Positions 17,053 through 24,680 of a DNA stretch of 64,000 bases are shown here, one piece after another; positions within the stretch are counted from its first letter, which is position 1, and every line of letters begins with the position of its first letter. The notes beneath the pieces are model-generated. The model was given only the letters and a program-made list of their open reading frames with translations, was not told the origin of the DNA and made no database searches. The position numbers and the translations under genes are program-made. Source of the DNA: Frondihabitans sp. Leaf304. GTDB taxonomy: Bacteria; Actinomycetota; Actinomycetes; Actinomycetales; Microbacteriaceae. The stretch is from positions 447,502 to 511,501 of the forward strand of contig NZ_LMNV01000003.1 of assembly GCF_001423105.1 (NCBI RefSeq). The letters are read 5' to 3'.

Positions 17053-17469
17053 TCAGGCGGCATCGAGCTCAGCGCGCATTCCCTCCACGAGTCGCGACGC
17101 AGCGATGAGAAGCTCTCGAGCCTTCACCTCGCCGAGGACGTCTGCGCTGTAGTGCGAATTGGTCTTGGCGGCGAGGAGCCGCCGCAGATGGGCGGCGTGG
17201 CCACGACAGCGCGGATGAGCCGAAGCCAGCAGCCGAACGGCTTCGCCGTGATCATCGGACGACGACCTCGCAGCGAGAAAGTAACCGCAGAGGGCATCGG
17301 CGGCAGCAATGCCAGCGAGAACGGCCAGCGACCCGACGATGTTGCTCGTCGGGCTGATCTCGGCATCGGCGCCGAGTTCATCGACCAGTCGAGCGGCCGC
17401 CAGAAATGCGCCGGCGTGCCCCGCTCGAGCTGCTACGTCGGTACGGGACATCTCGCTTACCCGGGACAT
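17053..17469 (-). CDS. HEPN-domain protein (probable toxin of an MNT-HEPN pair)
   Basis: 138 residues, almost all helical. A candidate HEPN catalytic motif R-x5-H is seen at Arg68/His74 (AARSSSDDHGEAV), preceded by the hydrophobic helix GIAAADALCGYFLAA. HEPN proteins are ribonucleases or RNA-binding proteins often paired with minimal nucleotidyltransferases. The ATG overlaps the TGA of the upstream nucleotidyltransferase gene (ATGA), the classic coupled arrangement. HEPN toxins modified by their MNT partner often carry Rx4HxY; the tyrosine two after His is not present here (HGE), so inactivation may work differently. The motif assignment is by eye. Confidence 0.72.
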   Translation of the reverse strand: MSRVSEMSRTDVAARAGHAGAFLAAARLVDELGADAEISPTSNIVGSLAVLAGIAAADALCGYFLAARSSSDDHGEAVRLLASAHPRCRGHAAHLRRLLAAKTNSHYSADVLGEVKARELLIAASRLVEGMRAELDAA

Positions 17470-18095
17470 CAGGCGACCGAGTCGTGCCGTCGGAGTAGCG
17501 CGGGCAGCGGCCCAGCAAGCAGAACCGCTTCGAGTTGCCAGGATCGGAGCAGAGGATCGCCGTGCTCAGCCATGCGCTCAAGATCGGCCCGCTCGACATC
17601 GACGATCTGCAGCTTATTTCCGAACAAGGGCTCGAGTCGGTCATGAAGCTCGTCGATCGCAGCCCACCGCGCTTCGGTCACGAGGTCAGAGGGAAAGATA
17701 AGAAGGACGTCGATATCGCTGGCAACGTCGGAGTCACCCCGAGCTACAGACCCGAACAGGAGAGCCGAGGTCGCGGGCCCACATTTCTCCCCCACCACGT
17801 CGACGATGATGCCGTCCAGTCGCGCCCTGGGGGAAGCGACGAGGGCCTCTAACGCCGGCCAGAGGACATGACGGCGATTCGCCTCGTAGTCAATGGTTGC
17901 CGATGTCGGGGTGGCGGTGACGACTCCCGTCTGTACGAGTCGACGAAGAGCCCGTTGCGCCCCGGCGTGTGATGTGATGCCGGCAAGGCGCTCAAGATAC
18001 CGACCGGAAGCCCGACCCTGCAGGCGACCCAAAGCGGCCAAAAGCGCGGATTCGTGCGCTCCAAGGAGGTCGGCACCGGGTGTGGAGAGATCCAT
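17469..18095 (-). CDS. Minimal nucleotidyltransferase with N-terminal HTH (probable antitoxin)
   Basis: 208 residues. A winged-helix-like N-terminus (about 10-75, with SGRYLERLAGITSHAGAQRALRRL split over two helices) precedes a nucleotidyltransferase domain with the exact signature GS-x10-DxD (LLFGSVARGD then SDIDVLLIF) near residue 113. In MNT-HEPN modules this enzyme adds nucleotides to the HEPN toxin and silences it; the HTH suggests it also represses its own promoter. ATG 18095 is preferred over the upstream TTG because a TATACT -10 box sits six bases before it, fitting a leaderless transcript. The pair is bracketed by family B palindromes. Confidence 0.8.
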   Translation of the reverse strand: MDLSTPGADLLGAHESALLAALGRLQGRASGRYLERLAGITSHAGAQRALRRLVQTGVVTATPTSATIDYEANRRHVLWPALEALVASPRARLDGIIVDVVGEKCGPATSALLFGSVARGDSDVASDIDVLLIFPSDLVTEARWAAIDELHDRLEPLFGNKLQIVDVERADLERMAEHGDPLLRSWQLEAVLLAGPLPALLRRHDSVA

Positions 18096-18101
18096 GATGC
18101 G

Positions 18102-18107
18102 AGTATA
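18102..18107 (-). promoter_or_regulatory. -10 box TATACT for the MNT-HEPN operon
   Basis: On the minus strand TATACT is followed by CGCATC and then ATG. This spacing puts the transcription start at or next to the start codon, as in leaderless actinobacterial mRNAs. No convincing -35 was seen. Confidence 0.5.
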
Positions 18108-18195
18108 GACATATTGGCTCAAAAATGATCCACATGGACCGAATCTGAGCTACCGTCGAAGATCGGGCCCAAGGCGCCCTGTGCAGTTCGGTGAG

Positions 18196-18255
18196 GCGAC
18201 GCGAATCGGCCAATGTGACGCGCCGCGGCACGTCACATTGGCCGATCTGCGTCGC
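18196..18255. repeat. Palindromic element family B, copy 2
   Basis: Arms of 25 bases (18196-18220 and 18231-18255) differ at only two positions: GCGACGC..ATCGGCCAATG at the left and CATTGGCCGAT..GCGTCGC at the right, around a GCCGCGGC centre. It lies between the divergent MNT and monooxygenase genes and so is not an ordinary operon-end terminator. Confidence 0.9.
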
Positions 18256-18286
18256 ACGGCAGCAGCGACACAGGCACACTGGAGCA

Positions 18287-19618
18287 ATGGCACGGATGCA
18301 GCACTTCGGATGGTTCTTCGGCCGAGGCTTCGGCCCGCAGGGGTGGCTCCGGCCCGACTGGCACTGGAACCTCCGCTGGGATCGCCCCGACCTCTACCAG
18401 CAGTCGGCGCGCGAACTGGAGCGCGCCGGCCTCGACCTGCTGATCATCGAAGACAGCCTCTCCCCCGGCCCCCGCGAGCAGCTCGACCTGCGCGTGCGCG
18501 GCGCGCTCGGCGCTCCAAAGCTCGACCCGCTCCAGCTCACGCCGTACCTCTTCGCCGCGACCGAGCACCTCGGCGTCGCCCCGACGATCAACGCCGGCGT
18601 CTTCCCGCCCTACCTCGCCGCGCGCCAGTTCGCGACTCTGCAGCACCTCAGCGACTACCGCGTCGGCCTCAACGTGGTGACCGACGTCAAGGGCAGCCGC
18701 CACTTCGGAATCCCCGAGCTGGCGCACGATCAGTCCTACGACCGCGCCGAGGAGTGGATGCACGTGGTCCGCCAGCTCTGGCACAGCTGGGCTGACGGGG
18801 CGATCGTCGAAGACACCGACACCTGGCGCTACGCCGACGGCTCGAAGCTCGACGCGTTCGAGCACCGCGGCGAGTACTTCTCGCTCGACGGCCCGCTCAA
18901 CGCTCCCCCGTTTGACCCGGCGGCCGGCGGCGGAGACGGCGACCCGGTCATCGTCTCCCCGGGCGGCTCGGGCCGCGGCCTGGAGTTCGCCGGGCGCAAC
19001 AGCGACGTGCAGCTCGCACTCGCGAAGCTCGACGTCGAGACCGTCCGGGCATACCGGCAGAAGATCCACCGAGCGGCCGAGGCCGAGGGGCGGAAGGCGA
19101 CCGACATTCGGATCCTTTTCGTTCTGACCCCCGAGATCGTCGCGAGCGAGGAGGAGGTCGACCGGATCGTGGCCGCCTCGGCCCACCCGAGCGACGCCGA
19201 TCTGCACGAGGTCATCGAACGGCAGTCGATCATCACCGAGACCGACCTCACCGGGCTCGACCTCGACAGGCCGCTCGACCCGGCCGTCTTCGGTCAGCAC
19301 GTGTCGACGGGCAGCATCGGCGGACTCGTGGGCGGCGCCGACCCGGCCACTCCCTTGCGCGAGCTCTTCGTGGCGAAATACCGCAAGGGCCGGATCAGCG
19401 ACGGATCCGGGTTCGTCGGCACGGCCCCGCAGGTCGCCGACTTCATCGAACGGCTCGGCGACGACGCCGACAACGACGGCTTCATCTTCAACGGCGACCT
19501 GCACCCGGTCACGGTGCACCGCGTGCTCGACCGGCTCGTGCCCGAGCTGCGGAAGCGCAGGATCCTGCGCTCCTCGTTCGGTACCTCCGGTCTGCGCGGC
19601 AACCTCACCGATTTCTGA
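18287..19618 (+). CDS. NtaA/SnaA/DszA-type flavin-dependent monooxygenase
   Basis: 443 residues of the luciferase-like class. The start (ARMQHFGWFF), the segment SARELERAGLDLLIIEDS, the long loop with SDYRVGLNVVTDVKGSRHFG, DRAEEWMHVVRQLWHSW and VIVSPGGSGRGLEFAGRNSD match nitrilotriacetate/dibenzothiophene-sulfone monooxygenases. These oxidise organic substrates with FMNH2 from a separate reductase. A GGAG sequence precedes the ATG. It is a second, unrelated-subfamily LLM enzyme within 3 kb of the LLM/ATP-grasp pair but on the other strand, with the toxin-antitoxin module between. The substrate is unknown. Confidence 0.9.
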   Translation: MARMQHFGWFFGRGFGPQGWLRPDWHWNLRWDRPDLYQQSARELERAGLDLLIIEDSLSPGPREQLDLRVRGALGAPKLDPLQLTPYLFAATEHLGVAPTINAGVFPPYLAARQFATLQHLSDYRVGLNVVTDVKGSRHFGIPELAHDQSYDRAEEWMHVVRQLWHSWADGAIVEDTDTWRYADGSKLDAFEHRGEYFSLDGPLNAPPFDPAAGGGDGDPVIVSPGGSGRGLEFAGRNSDVQLALAKLDVETVRAYRQKIHRAAEAEGRKATDIRILFVLTPEIVASEEEVDRIVAASAHPSDADLHEVIERQSIITETDLTGLDLDRPLDPAVFGQHVSTGSIGGLVGGADPATPLRELFVAKYRKGRISDGSGFVGTAPQVADFIERLGDDADNDGFIFNGDLHPVTVHRVLDRLVPELRKRRILRSSFGTSGLRGNLTDF

Positions 19619-19730
19619 CCGGCCCCGAAACTGACCATCGCGTTTCTCGACAATTCGAAGTAATCTCGGGAGTGTCGTTGCTACGGCCCGACACGGCTAC
19701 CCGAGCCACCTCCGCGTCAACCGCTACCCG

Positions 19731-19760
19731 ACCGGTTCGCCCTCCCCCAGGCGAACTGGT
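19731..19760. other. Hairpin in leader of the secreted propeller gene
   Basis: ACCGGTTCGCC (19731-19741) can pair with GGCGAACTGGT (19750-19760), one G-U pair. It lies 40 bases before the TTG start of the secreted protein gene. It may be the terminator of the preceding monooxygenase gene or part of the leader; there is no T run. Confidence 0.4.
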
Positions 19761-19801
19761 GCCAAGACGCTGATCCAGTACCACGCACTGAAAGCACCCC
19801 T

Positions 19802-22156
19802 TTGTTCCTGTCCCGAAACAGGAGACTCGCCGCCGCATCGGCAACCGTTCTCGCGCTCGTCGCGGGAAGCCTGGTCGCCGCCGATGCCGCGCTCGCGGAC
19901 TCCGCACCCACCGCCCCGACCAACCCGAAGACTCCGGCCACCGTCTCGGCGGTGTCTCTTCCGACGCCTCAGATCAACGGCGTCGTCTGGACCCAGACCG
20001 TCGTCGGCAACACCGTCTTCGTCGGCGGCAAGTTCTCGACCGCGCGACCCGACGGCGCTCTGCCCGGCCGGTCGACGGTCAAGCGCTCGTCGATCCTGGC
20101 GTATGACATCCGGACGGGCGCTCTGATCGCGAAGTTCGCGCCCGTGCTGAACGGCCAGGTCAAGACGATCGTGCCGTCCGCCGACAAGAAGCGTCTCTAC
20201 ATCGGCGGTGACTTCACGACGGTCAACGGCACGACGAGGAACCGGATCGCCGCGATCTCCCCCGCTTCGGGCAACGTCGTGTCGTCATTCCGCGCTTCCG
20301 CGAACAAGCAGGTCAGTGCCATCGGCGTCTACGGGTCGACGGTCTATGCCGGCGGAGCCTTCACGACGATGGACGGCCGGTCTCGAGTGAAGGTCGCCGC
20401 CGTATCGTCGAGCACGGGCGCTCTCACCTCGTGGGCCCCCACGCTCAAGGGTGGCGACGTGACGTCGATCGCAATCGCGCCGCGCGGAACACGGGTCGTG
20501 CTCGGCGGAGCCTTCACGTCGGTGAACGGCTCGTCGATCTACGGCTATGGCCTCGCCTCGCTCGTCCGCACCACCGGTAAGACCACGCGCTGGGCGGTCG
20601 ACCGCGTCGTGCGCAACGCCGGGGCGAACTCGGCCATCACGAGCCTGACGGCCACGTCGACCGGTGTCATCGGCACCGCGTTCCGCTTCGGCACCAGTGG
20701 AAACTTCGAGGGGGCGTTCCGAGCCGACTGGTCGACCGGGGCCGTCCGATGGCTCGAGACCTGCCGGGGAGACGTGTACTCCGCAGCCGTCTCGGGCTCG
20801 GTCGTGTACACCGCCGGACACGCGCACAACTGCGACTCCGTGGGCGGATTCCGCGAGACCAAGCCGGTGACCCACCGCCGCGCTCTCGCGTTCACGCTCG
20901 CAGCGACCCAGAAGCTCAATGACCGAGGATCCGGGCCGAACGCCGCTTTCACCGGCCGCCCTTCGCCGAGCCTGCTCAACTGGTACCCCGAGCTCACCCC
21001 TGGGACCTTCACCGGCAAGCAGCAGGCGGCCTGGAGCGTGGCCGCGACGTCGAAGTACGTGCTGTACGGCGGAGAGTTCACGGCCGTCAACGGACGCCCC
21101 CAGCAGGGTCTCGCGCGGTTCGCCGCACCGGCCACCGCAGCTCAGTCGACCGGCCCCGTGTCGAACGGCGCCGGGTTCTTGCCCACCGTCACGTCGACGG
21201 TTCCGGGAATGGCCACGGTGAGCTGGAAGTCGAACGCCGACCCCGACAACTCGACGCTGACCTACCAGCTCTACCGCGACAGCCTCAATGACGCTCCCCT
21301 TTACCAGGTCAAAGCGGACTCGAGCGTCTGGTACCGACCGCGGTTGTCGTTCACCGACACGGGACTCACCCCCGGTGCCACCTATTCGTACCGAATCCGG
21401 GCCATCGACCCGTACGGCAACGCCGCCCTCGGCGACCGCGTCTCGGTGACCATTGCCTCCTCTGCGCCACCGGCGTACGCCGCGTCGGTCCTCGCCGACA
21501 AACCCACGTCGTTCTGGCGGTTCGGGCAGGCGAGTGGAAGCACCGTCCGCGACGAGACGGGACTCGCTCCGCTGACCGTCTTCGGAAAGCCCGTCCCCCG
21601 GGCCGCGGGCTCCAGTGCCGACCGCACCACCGCGACCCAGTTCACCGGTGCGACGTCGACGTACGCCGGCACCGCGGAGCCGTCGACCACGACAGCGGGA
21701 GCGCAGACCATCGAAGCGTGGGTCAAGGTACCCAAGGGCAAGGGCGGCACCGTGGTCGTCTTCGGAGACTCGATCGGCCGGACCTCGGGAGCGACCGACC
21801 GGATGCTCTACGTGAGCTCGAAGGGCCTTCCGGGCTTCGACCTTCGATCGTCGACCACCGGCGACCTGCTCGGCAAGAGAAGCATCGCCGACGGCAAGTG
21901 GCACCAGTTGGCGCTGACTGCCACGACGAAGTCGGCACAGCTGTTCGTCGACGGCAAGGTCGTCGCCTCGAGGACGGCGGCCATCTCGCTTCCGTCGCGC
22001 TGGGGCTACTGGCGAGTTGCCGGCGATCGATCGACGATCGCGAAGCCGTACCTCACCGGCACCGTCGACGACGTGTCGCTCTACCCGCGCGCGCTGTCGA
22101 GCAGCCGCATCGCGGCGCACTTCACGGCGTCGAAGAAGGCACCGGCCTCGAAGTAA
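19802..22156 (+). CDS. Secreted beta-propeller protein with Fn3 and LamG-like domains
   Basis: 784 residues from a TTG start preceded by GAAAG. The signal peptide (MFLSRNRRLAAASATVLAL...) ends near ADAALA-DSAP. Residues about 45-440 hold repeated units of the type VFVGGKFST, LYIGGDFTTVNG, VYAGGAFTTMDG, VVLGGAFTSVNG and VLYGGEFTAVNG, that is, propeller blades. A fibronectin-III-like segment follows (about 455-555, ATVSWKSNADPDNS... TYSYRIRAIDPYG). A LamG/concanavalin-like domain ends the protein (about 560-775, TIEAWVKVPKGKGG, DGKWHQLALTATT, GTVDDVSLYPRALSSSRI). Such proteins bind carbohydrate or host/wall surfaces. No LPxTG or membrane anchor is seen, so release into the medium is likely. Confidence 0.85.
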   Translation: MFLSRNRRLAAASATVLALVAGSLVAADAALADSAPTAPTNPKTPATVSAVSLPTPQINGVVWTQTVVGNTVFVGGKFSTARPDGALPGRSTVKRSSILAYDIRTGALIAKFAPVLNGQVKTIVPSADKKRLYIGGDFTTVNGTTRNRIAAISPASGNVVSSFRASANKQVSAIGVYGSTVYAGGAFTTMDGRSRVKVAAVSSSTGALTSWAPTLKGGDVTSIAIAPRGTRVVLGGAFTSVNGSSIYGYGLASLVRTTGKTTRWAVDRVVRNAGANSAITSLTATSTGVIGTAFRFGTSGNFEGAFRADWSTGAVRWLETCRGDVYSAAVSGSVVYTAGHAHNCDSVGGFRETKPVTHRRALAFTLAATQKLNDRGSGPNAAFTGRPSPSLLNWYPELTPGTFTGKQQAAWSVAATSKYVLYGGEFTAVNGRPQQGLARFAAPATAAQSTGPVSNGAGFLPTVTSTVPGMATVSWKSNADPDNSTLTYQLYRDSLNDAPLYQVKADSSVWYRPRLSFTDTGLTPGATYSYRIRAIDPYGNAALGDRVSVTIASSAPPAYAASVLADKPTSFWRFGQASGSTVRDETGLAPLTVFGKPVPRAAGSSADRTTATQFTGATSTYAGTAEPSTTTAGAQTIEAWVKVPKGKGGTVVVFGDSIGRTSGATDRMLYVSSKGLPGFDLRSSTTGDLLGKRSIADGKWHQLALTATTKSAQLFVDGKVVASRTAAISLPSRWGYWRVAGDRSTIAKPYLTGTVDDVSLYPRALSSSRIAAHFTASKKAPASK

Positions 22157-22160
22157 CAAG

Positions 22161-22208
22161 GATCGGCCATATCGACCCGGTTCGCCGCGTCGGTATGGCC
22201 GATTCGCG
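22161..22208. repeat. Palindromic element family B, divergent copy 3
   Basis: GATCGGCCATATCGAC at the left and GTCGGTATGGCCGATTC at the right form a hairpin starting 4 bases after the stop of the secreted protein gene, before the convergent unknown gene. The ATCGGCC...GGCCGATTCGCGTC ends match copies 1 and 2 while the inner bases differ. It likely serves as a terminator. Confidence 0.75.
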
Positions 22209-22220
22209 TCGGTTCGCCTC

Positions 22221-22841
22221 TCAGGCGGGAGGCCGAGCGGCGACGCGCTCGATGGCATGCTCGAGGCGACGACGAAGCTCGGGCACGCGTTCGGGCAGCC
22301 GGATCCTTGATTCTTCGATCGTGACCGCGCACCGCCCCTCGCGAGACGTACCCACGCGAGCCTCGAGCCGGTCGCCGCTCTCGAGCAGCCACACGGCGAC
22401 GCAGCGCTCGGGTTGGCGATGCACCTCAGCTGGCGCGGCACCGCCGATCGTCGCGGCCTCGGCGATCGCGCCGTCGAGGAGGTCGGTCTGGGCACCCCGG
22501 ATGCTGCGGCTCGCCGCCACCGCGAAGGTCCCGTCGGGCTGCTGACCCGGTAGCGCGATGCCGTGCGCCTGCTGATACCGGACGGCCACTGACTCGGCAC
22601 CCCAGTCAGGCGCCTCGTACACCTCGACGAGCAGGTCGACGATCTGCGCGTGCGAGAGACGCGTGGCGTCTTCGGCGTCGAGGATCTCGAACCACTCGGC
22701 CACGCCTCGTCCTGACCGCGCGGCGAGCTTGGCATCCGTGGGGCCGGCCGCCGCTCGTCGCGTCGCCGGGCTCATGGCTGCACTCGACCCGCTCGGTGCG
22801 CTCCCCACACCCTCGGGCTGTCGCCTCCGCTTCGGAGACAC
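22221..22841 (-). CDS. Conserved hypothetical protein, DUF4287-like
   Basis: 206 residues from a GTG two bases after the rsmA stop; ATG 22775 would give 184 residues. The middle reads GVAEWFEILDAEDATRLSHA...DWGAESVAVRYQQAHGI, which resembles the small domain of DUF4287 proteins. The rest (VAVWLLESGDRLEARVGTSREG) could be an SRPBCC-type sheet segment. I cannot assign a function. The close spacing after rsmA suggests it ends the metG-tatD-rsmA operon. Confidence 0.65.
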   Translation of the reverse strand: MSPKRRRQPEGVGSAPSGSSAAMSPATRRAAAGPTDAKLAARSGRGVAEWFEILDAEDATRLSHAQIVDLLVEVYEAPDWGAESVAVRYQQAHGIALPGQQPDGTFAVAASRSIRGAQTDLLDGAIAEAATIGGAAPAEVHRQPERCVAVWLLESGDRLEARVGTSREGRCAVTIEESRIRLPERVPELRRRLEHAIERVAARPPA

Positions 22842-22843
22842 GA

Positions 22844-23698
22844 CTACTCGGCCCGGTCGGCCAACCGCACTCGGGCGATGGCCAGGAAGTCGTCGACCGT
22901 GAGCTCTTCGCCGCGACCCGTCGCCGCCAGGCCCGCGCGCTCGATCGCGTCGGATGCCTCCGCCGACGACCCGAACACGACCGACAGCGACTGCCGGAGC
23001 ATCTTGCGACGCTGCTGGAACGCAGCGTCGACGAGCTCGAACGTGGCGGCACGCTCCGCCTCGGTGCCCTTCGGTTCGCGCTGGTCGTAGGCGACCAGAA
23101 TGCTGTCGACGTTCGGCACCGGCCAGAAGACCTGGCGGCTGACCTGACCCGCCGTCGACCAGATGCCGTACCAGGCCGCCTTGATGCTCGGCGAGCCGTA
23201 GACCTTCGACCCGGGCGAGGCCGCGAGACGGAGCCCCACCTCGGCCTGGACCATGACGAGCCCTCGCGTCAGCGACGGGAAGTGCTCGAGGAAGTGCAAG
23301 AGCACCGGAACGGAGATGTTGTAGGGCAGGTTGGCGACGAGGTGCGTCGGCTCGGACGGCAGCTCGGTGACCTTCATCGCGTCGGCCACGACCACGGTCA
23401 GGTCGGCGTCGGGCTGCAGCAGACGCACGGTCTCGGGCAGCTGTTCGGCCAGCCGCTTATCGATCTCGACCGCGGTGACCGAGGCGCCGGCTTCGAGCAG
23501 ACCGAGAGTCAAGGATCCGAGACCCGGCCCGATCTCGACCACACGAGTCTCGCGTGCGACCTTGGCAGCCCCCACGATCCGCCGCACGGTGTTGCCGTCG
23601 TGGACGAAGTTCTGGCCGAGCTTCTTCGTCGGCTGGATACCGAGGAGGTCGGCGAGGTCGCGGATCTCGGCGGGCCCGAGAAGCGTGCTGGATGCCAC
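22844..23698 (-). CDS. rsmA: 16S rRNA dimethyladenosine transferase
   Basis: 284 residues from a GTG one base beyond the tatD stop. KKLGQNFVHDGNTVRRIV is the conserved start, VVEIGPGLGSLTLGLLEAGA is the SAM-binding loop, and LVANLPYNISVPVLLHFLE contains the catalytic NLPY motif. It dimethylates two adenines near the 3' end of 16S rRNA. In mycobacteria and many relatives an rpf gene lies between tatD and rsmA, but here the two genes are directly adjacent. Confidence 0.96.
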   Translation of the reverse strand: MASSTLLGPAEIRDLADLLGIQPTKKLGQNFVHDGNTVRRIVGAAKVARETRVVEIGPGLGSLTLGLLEAGASVTAVEIDKRLAEQLPETVRLLQPDADLTVVVADAMKVTELPSEPTHLVANLPYNISVPVLLHFLEHFPSLTRGLVMVQAEVGLRLAASPGSKVYGSPSIKAAWYGIWSTAGQVSRQVFWPVPNVDSILVAYDQREPKGTEAERAATFELVDAAFQQRRKMLRQSLSVVFGSSAEASDAIERAGLAATGRGEELTVDDFLAIARVRLADRAE

Positions 23699-23699
23699 G

Positions 23700-24680
23700 T
23701 CAGGCCTCGATCCGGATGGGGTCGGACTCCCACGTGCCGTAGACCAGCTCGGTCGTCGACGTGATCTGCGCGGCGAGCATGCCGACGTCGGTGCCGAGGG
23801 TCTCGGCCATCGAACGCAGGGTGTGCGGGATCAGGTACGGCGAGTTCGGTCGGCCGCGGAACGGGCTCGGCGTGAGGAAGGGCGCGTCGGTCTCGACCAT
23901 GATCAGACTGCGCGGGGCCTGGATGAGAGCGTCGCGGAGGGCCTGCGCGTTCTTGAACGTGACGGTGCCGGCGAACGACATGTACCAGCCGTTCTCGGCG
24001 CAGACGGTGGCCAACTCGGGGCCGCCCGAGAAGCAGTGGAAGACCGTGCGCTCGGGGGCGCCGACGCGCTTGAGCGTTGCGACGACGTCGTCGTGGGCAT
24101 CGCGGTCGTGGATCTGCAGGGCGAGATTGTGCTTCTTGGCGATCTCGATGTGCGCCTCGAACGACTCGAGCTGCGCGGCGCGGGCGGCGTCGCGAGTCTC
24201 GTCGTCGGGAAGCCGGAACCAGTCGAGGCCGGTCTCGCCGACGGCACGCACGCGGGGCCTGGCGGCAAGCTCGTCGATCACGGCCAGCGCCTCGTGGAGT
24301 TCTCCGGCGGCGGCGAGCTTCGGCGCCTCGTTGGGGTGCAGAGCGACCGCCGCCAGCACGCGCGGTTCACGGCTCGCGATCTCGGCCGACCAGCGCGATG
24401 TGGCCACGTCGTTGCCGACCTGCACCACACCGCGGATGCCGACGCTCGACGCCCGGTCGAGGTGCTCGCGGTAGTCGAGGCCCTCTTCGCCGTCTTCAAT
24501 CTCGAGGTGGGTGTGGTTGTCGTAGACCGGAACCGTGAGGGGCTGCGGCAGTGGCGGGTAGCTCAGATCGCGCTTCTGGCCGCCCGATTCGTCGCTGCGC
24601 TTGCGGATGTGGGTCGCGCCGGCGTTTTGGTCGTGAGACGGGGGCATCGTCGCTCCGTCGCCGGATTCTGCGTCAGTCAC
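23700..24680 (-). CDS. tatD: TatD-family metal-dependent hydrolase/DNase
   Basis: 326 residues from a GTG overlapping the metG stop. The first metal motif is VYDNHTHLEIEDGEEG near residue 54, followed by HPNEAPKL, VRAVGETGLDWFRL, ALQIHDRDAHDD, VFHCFSGG and MVETDAPFLTPSPFRG, all standard for TatD. These enzymes are 3'-5' exonucleases or deoxyribonucleases. About 48 residues precede the TatD fold, including TMPPSHDQNAGATHIRKRS, which look disordered; an internal ATG at that point is another possible start. Confidence 0.93.
   Translation of the reverse strand: MTDAESGDGATMPPSHDQNAGATHIRKRSDESGGQKRDLSYPPLPQPLTVPVYDNHTHLEIEDGEEGLDYREHLDRASSVGIRGVVQVGNDVATSRWSAEIASREPRVLAAVALHPNEAPKLAAAGELHEALAVIDELAARPRVRAVGETGLDWFRLPDDETRDAARAAQLESFEAHIEIAKKHNLALQIHDRDAHDDVVATLKRVGAPERTVFHCFSGGPELATVCAENGWYMSFAGTVTFKNAQALRDALIQAPRSLIMVETDAPFLTPSPFRGRPNSPYLIPHTLRSMAETLGTDVGMLAAQITSTTELVYGTWESDPIRIEA

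Noticed and set aside
20285-22735. An 816-codon minus-strand frame opposite the secreted propeller gene
   Set aside because: The + strand frame has a signal peptide, repeated propeller blades and a LamG domain; the opposite frame is low-complexity Arg/Gly-rich.
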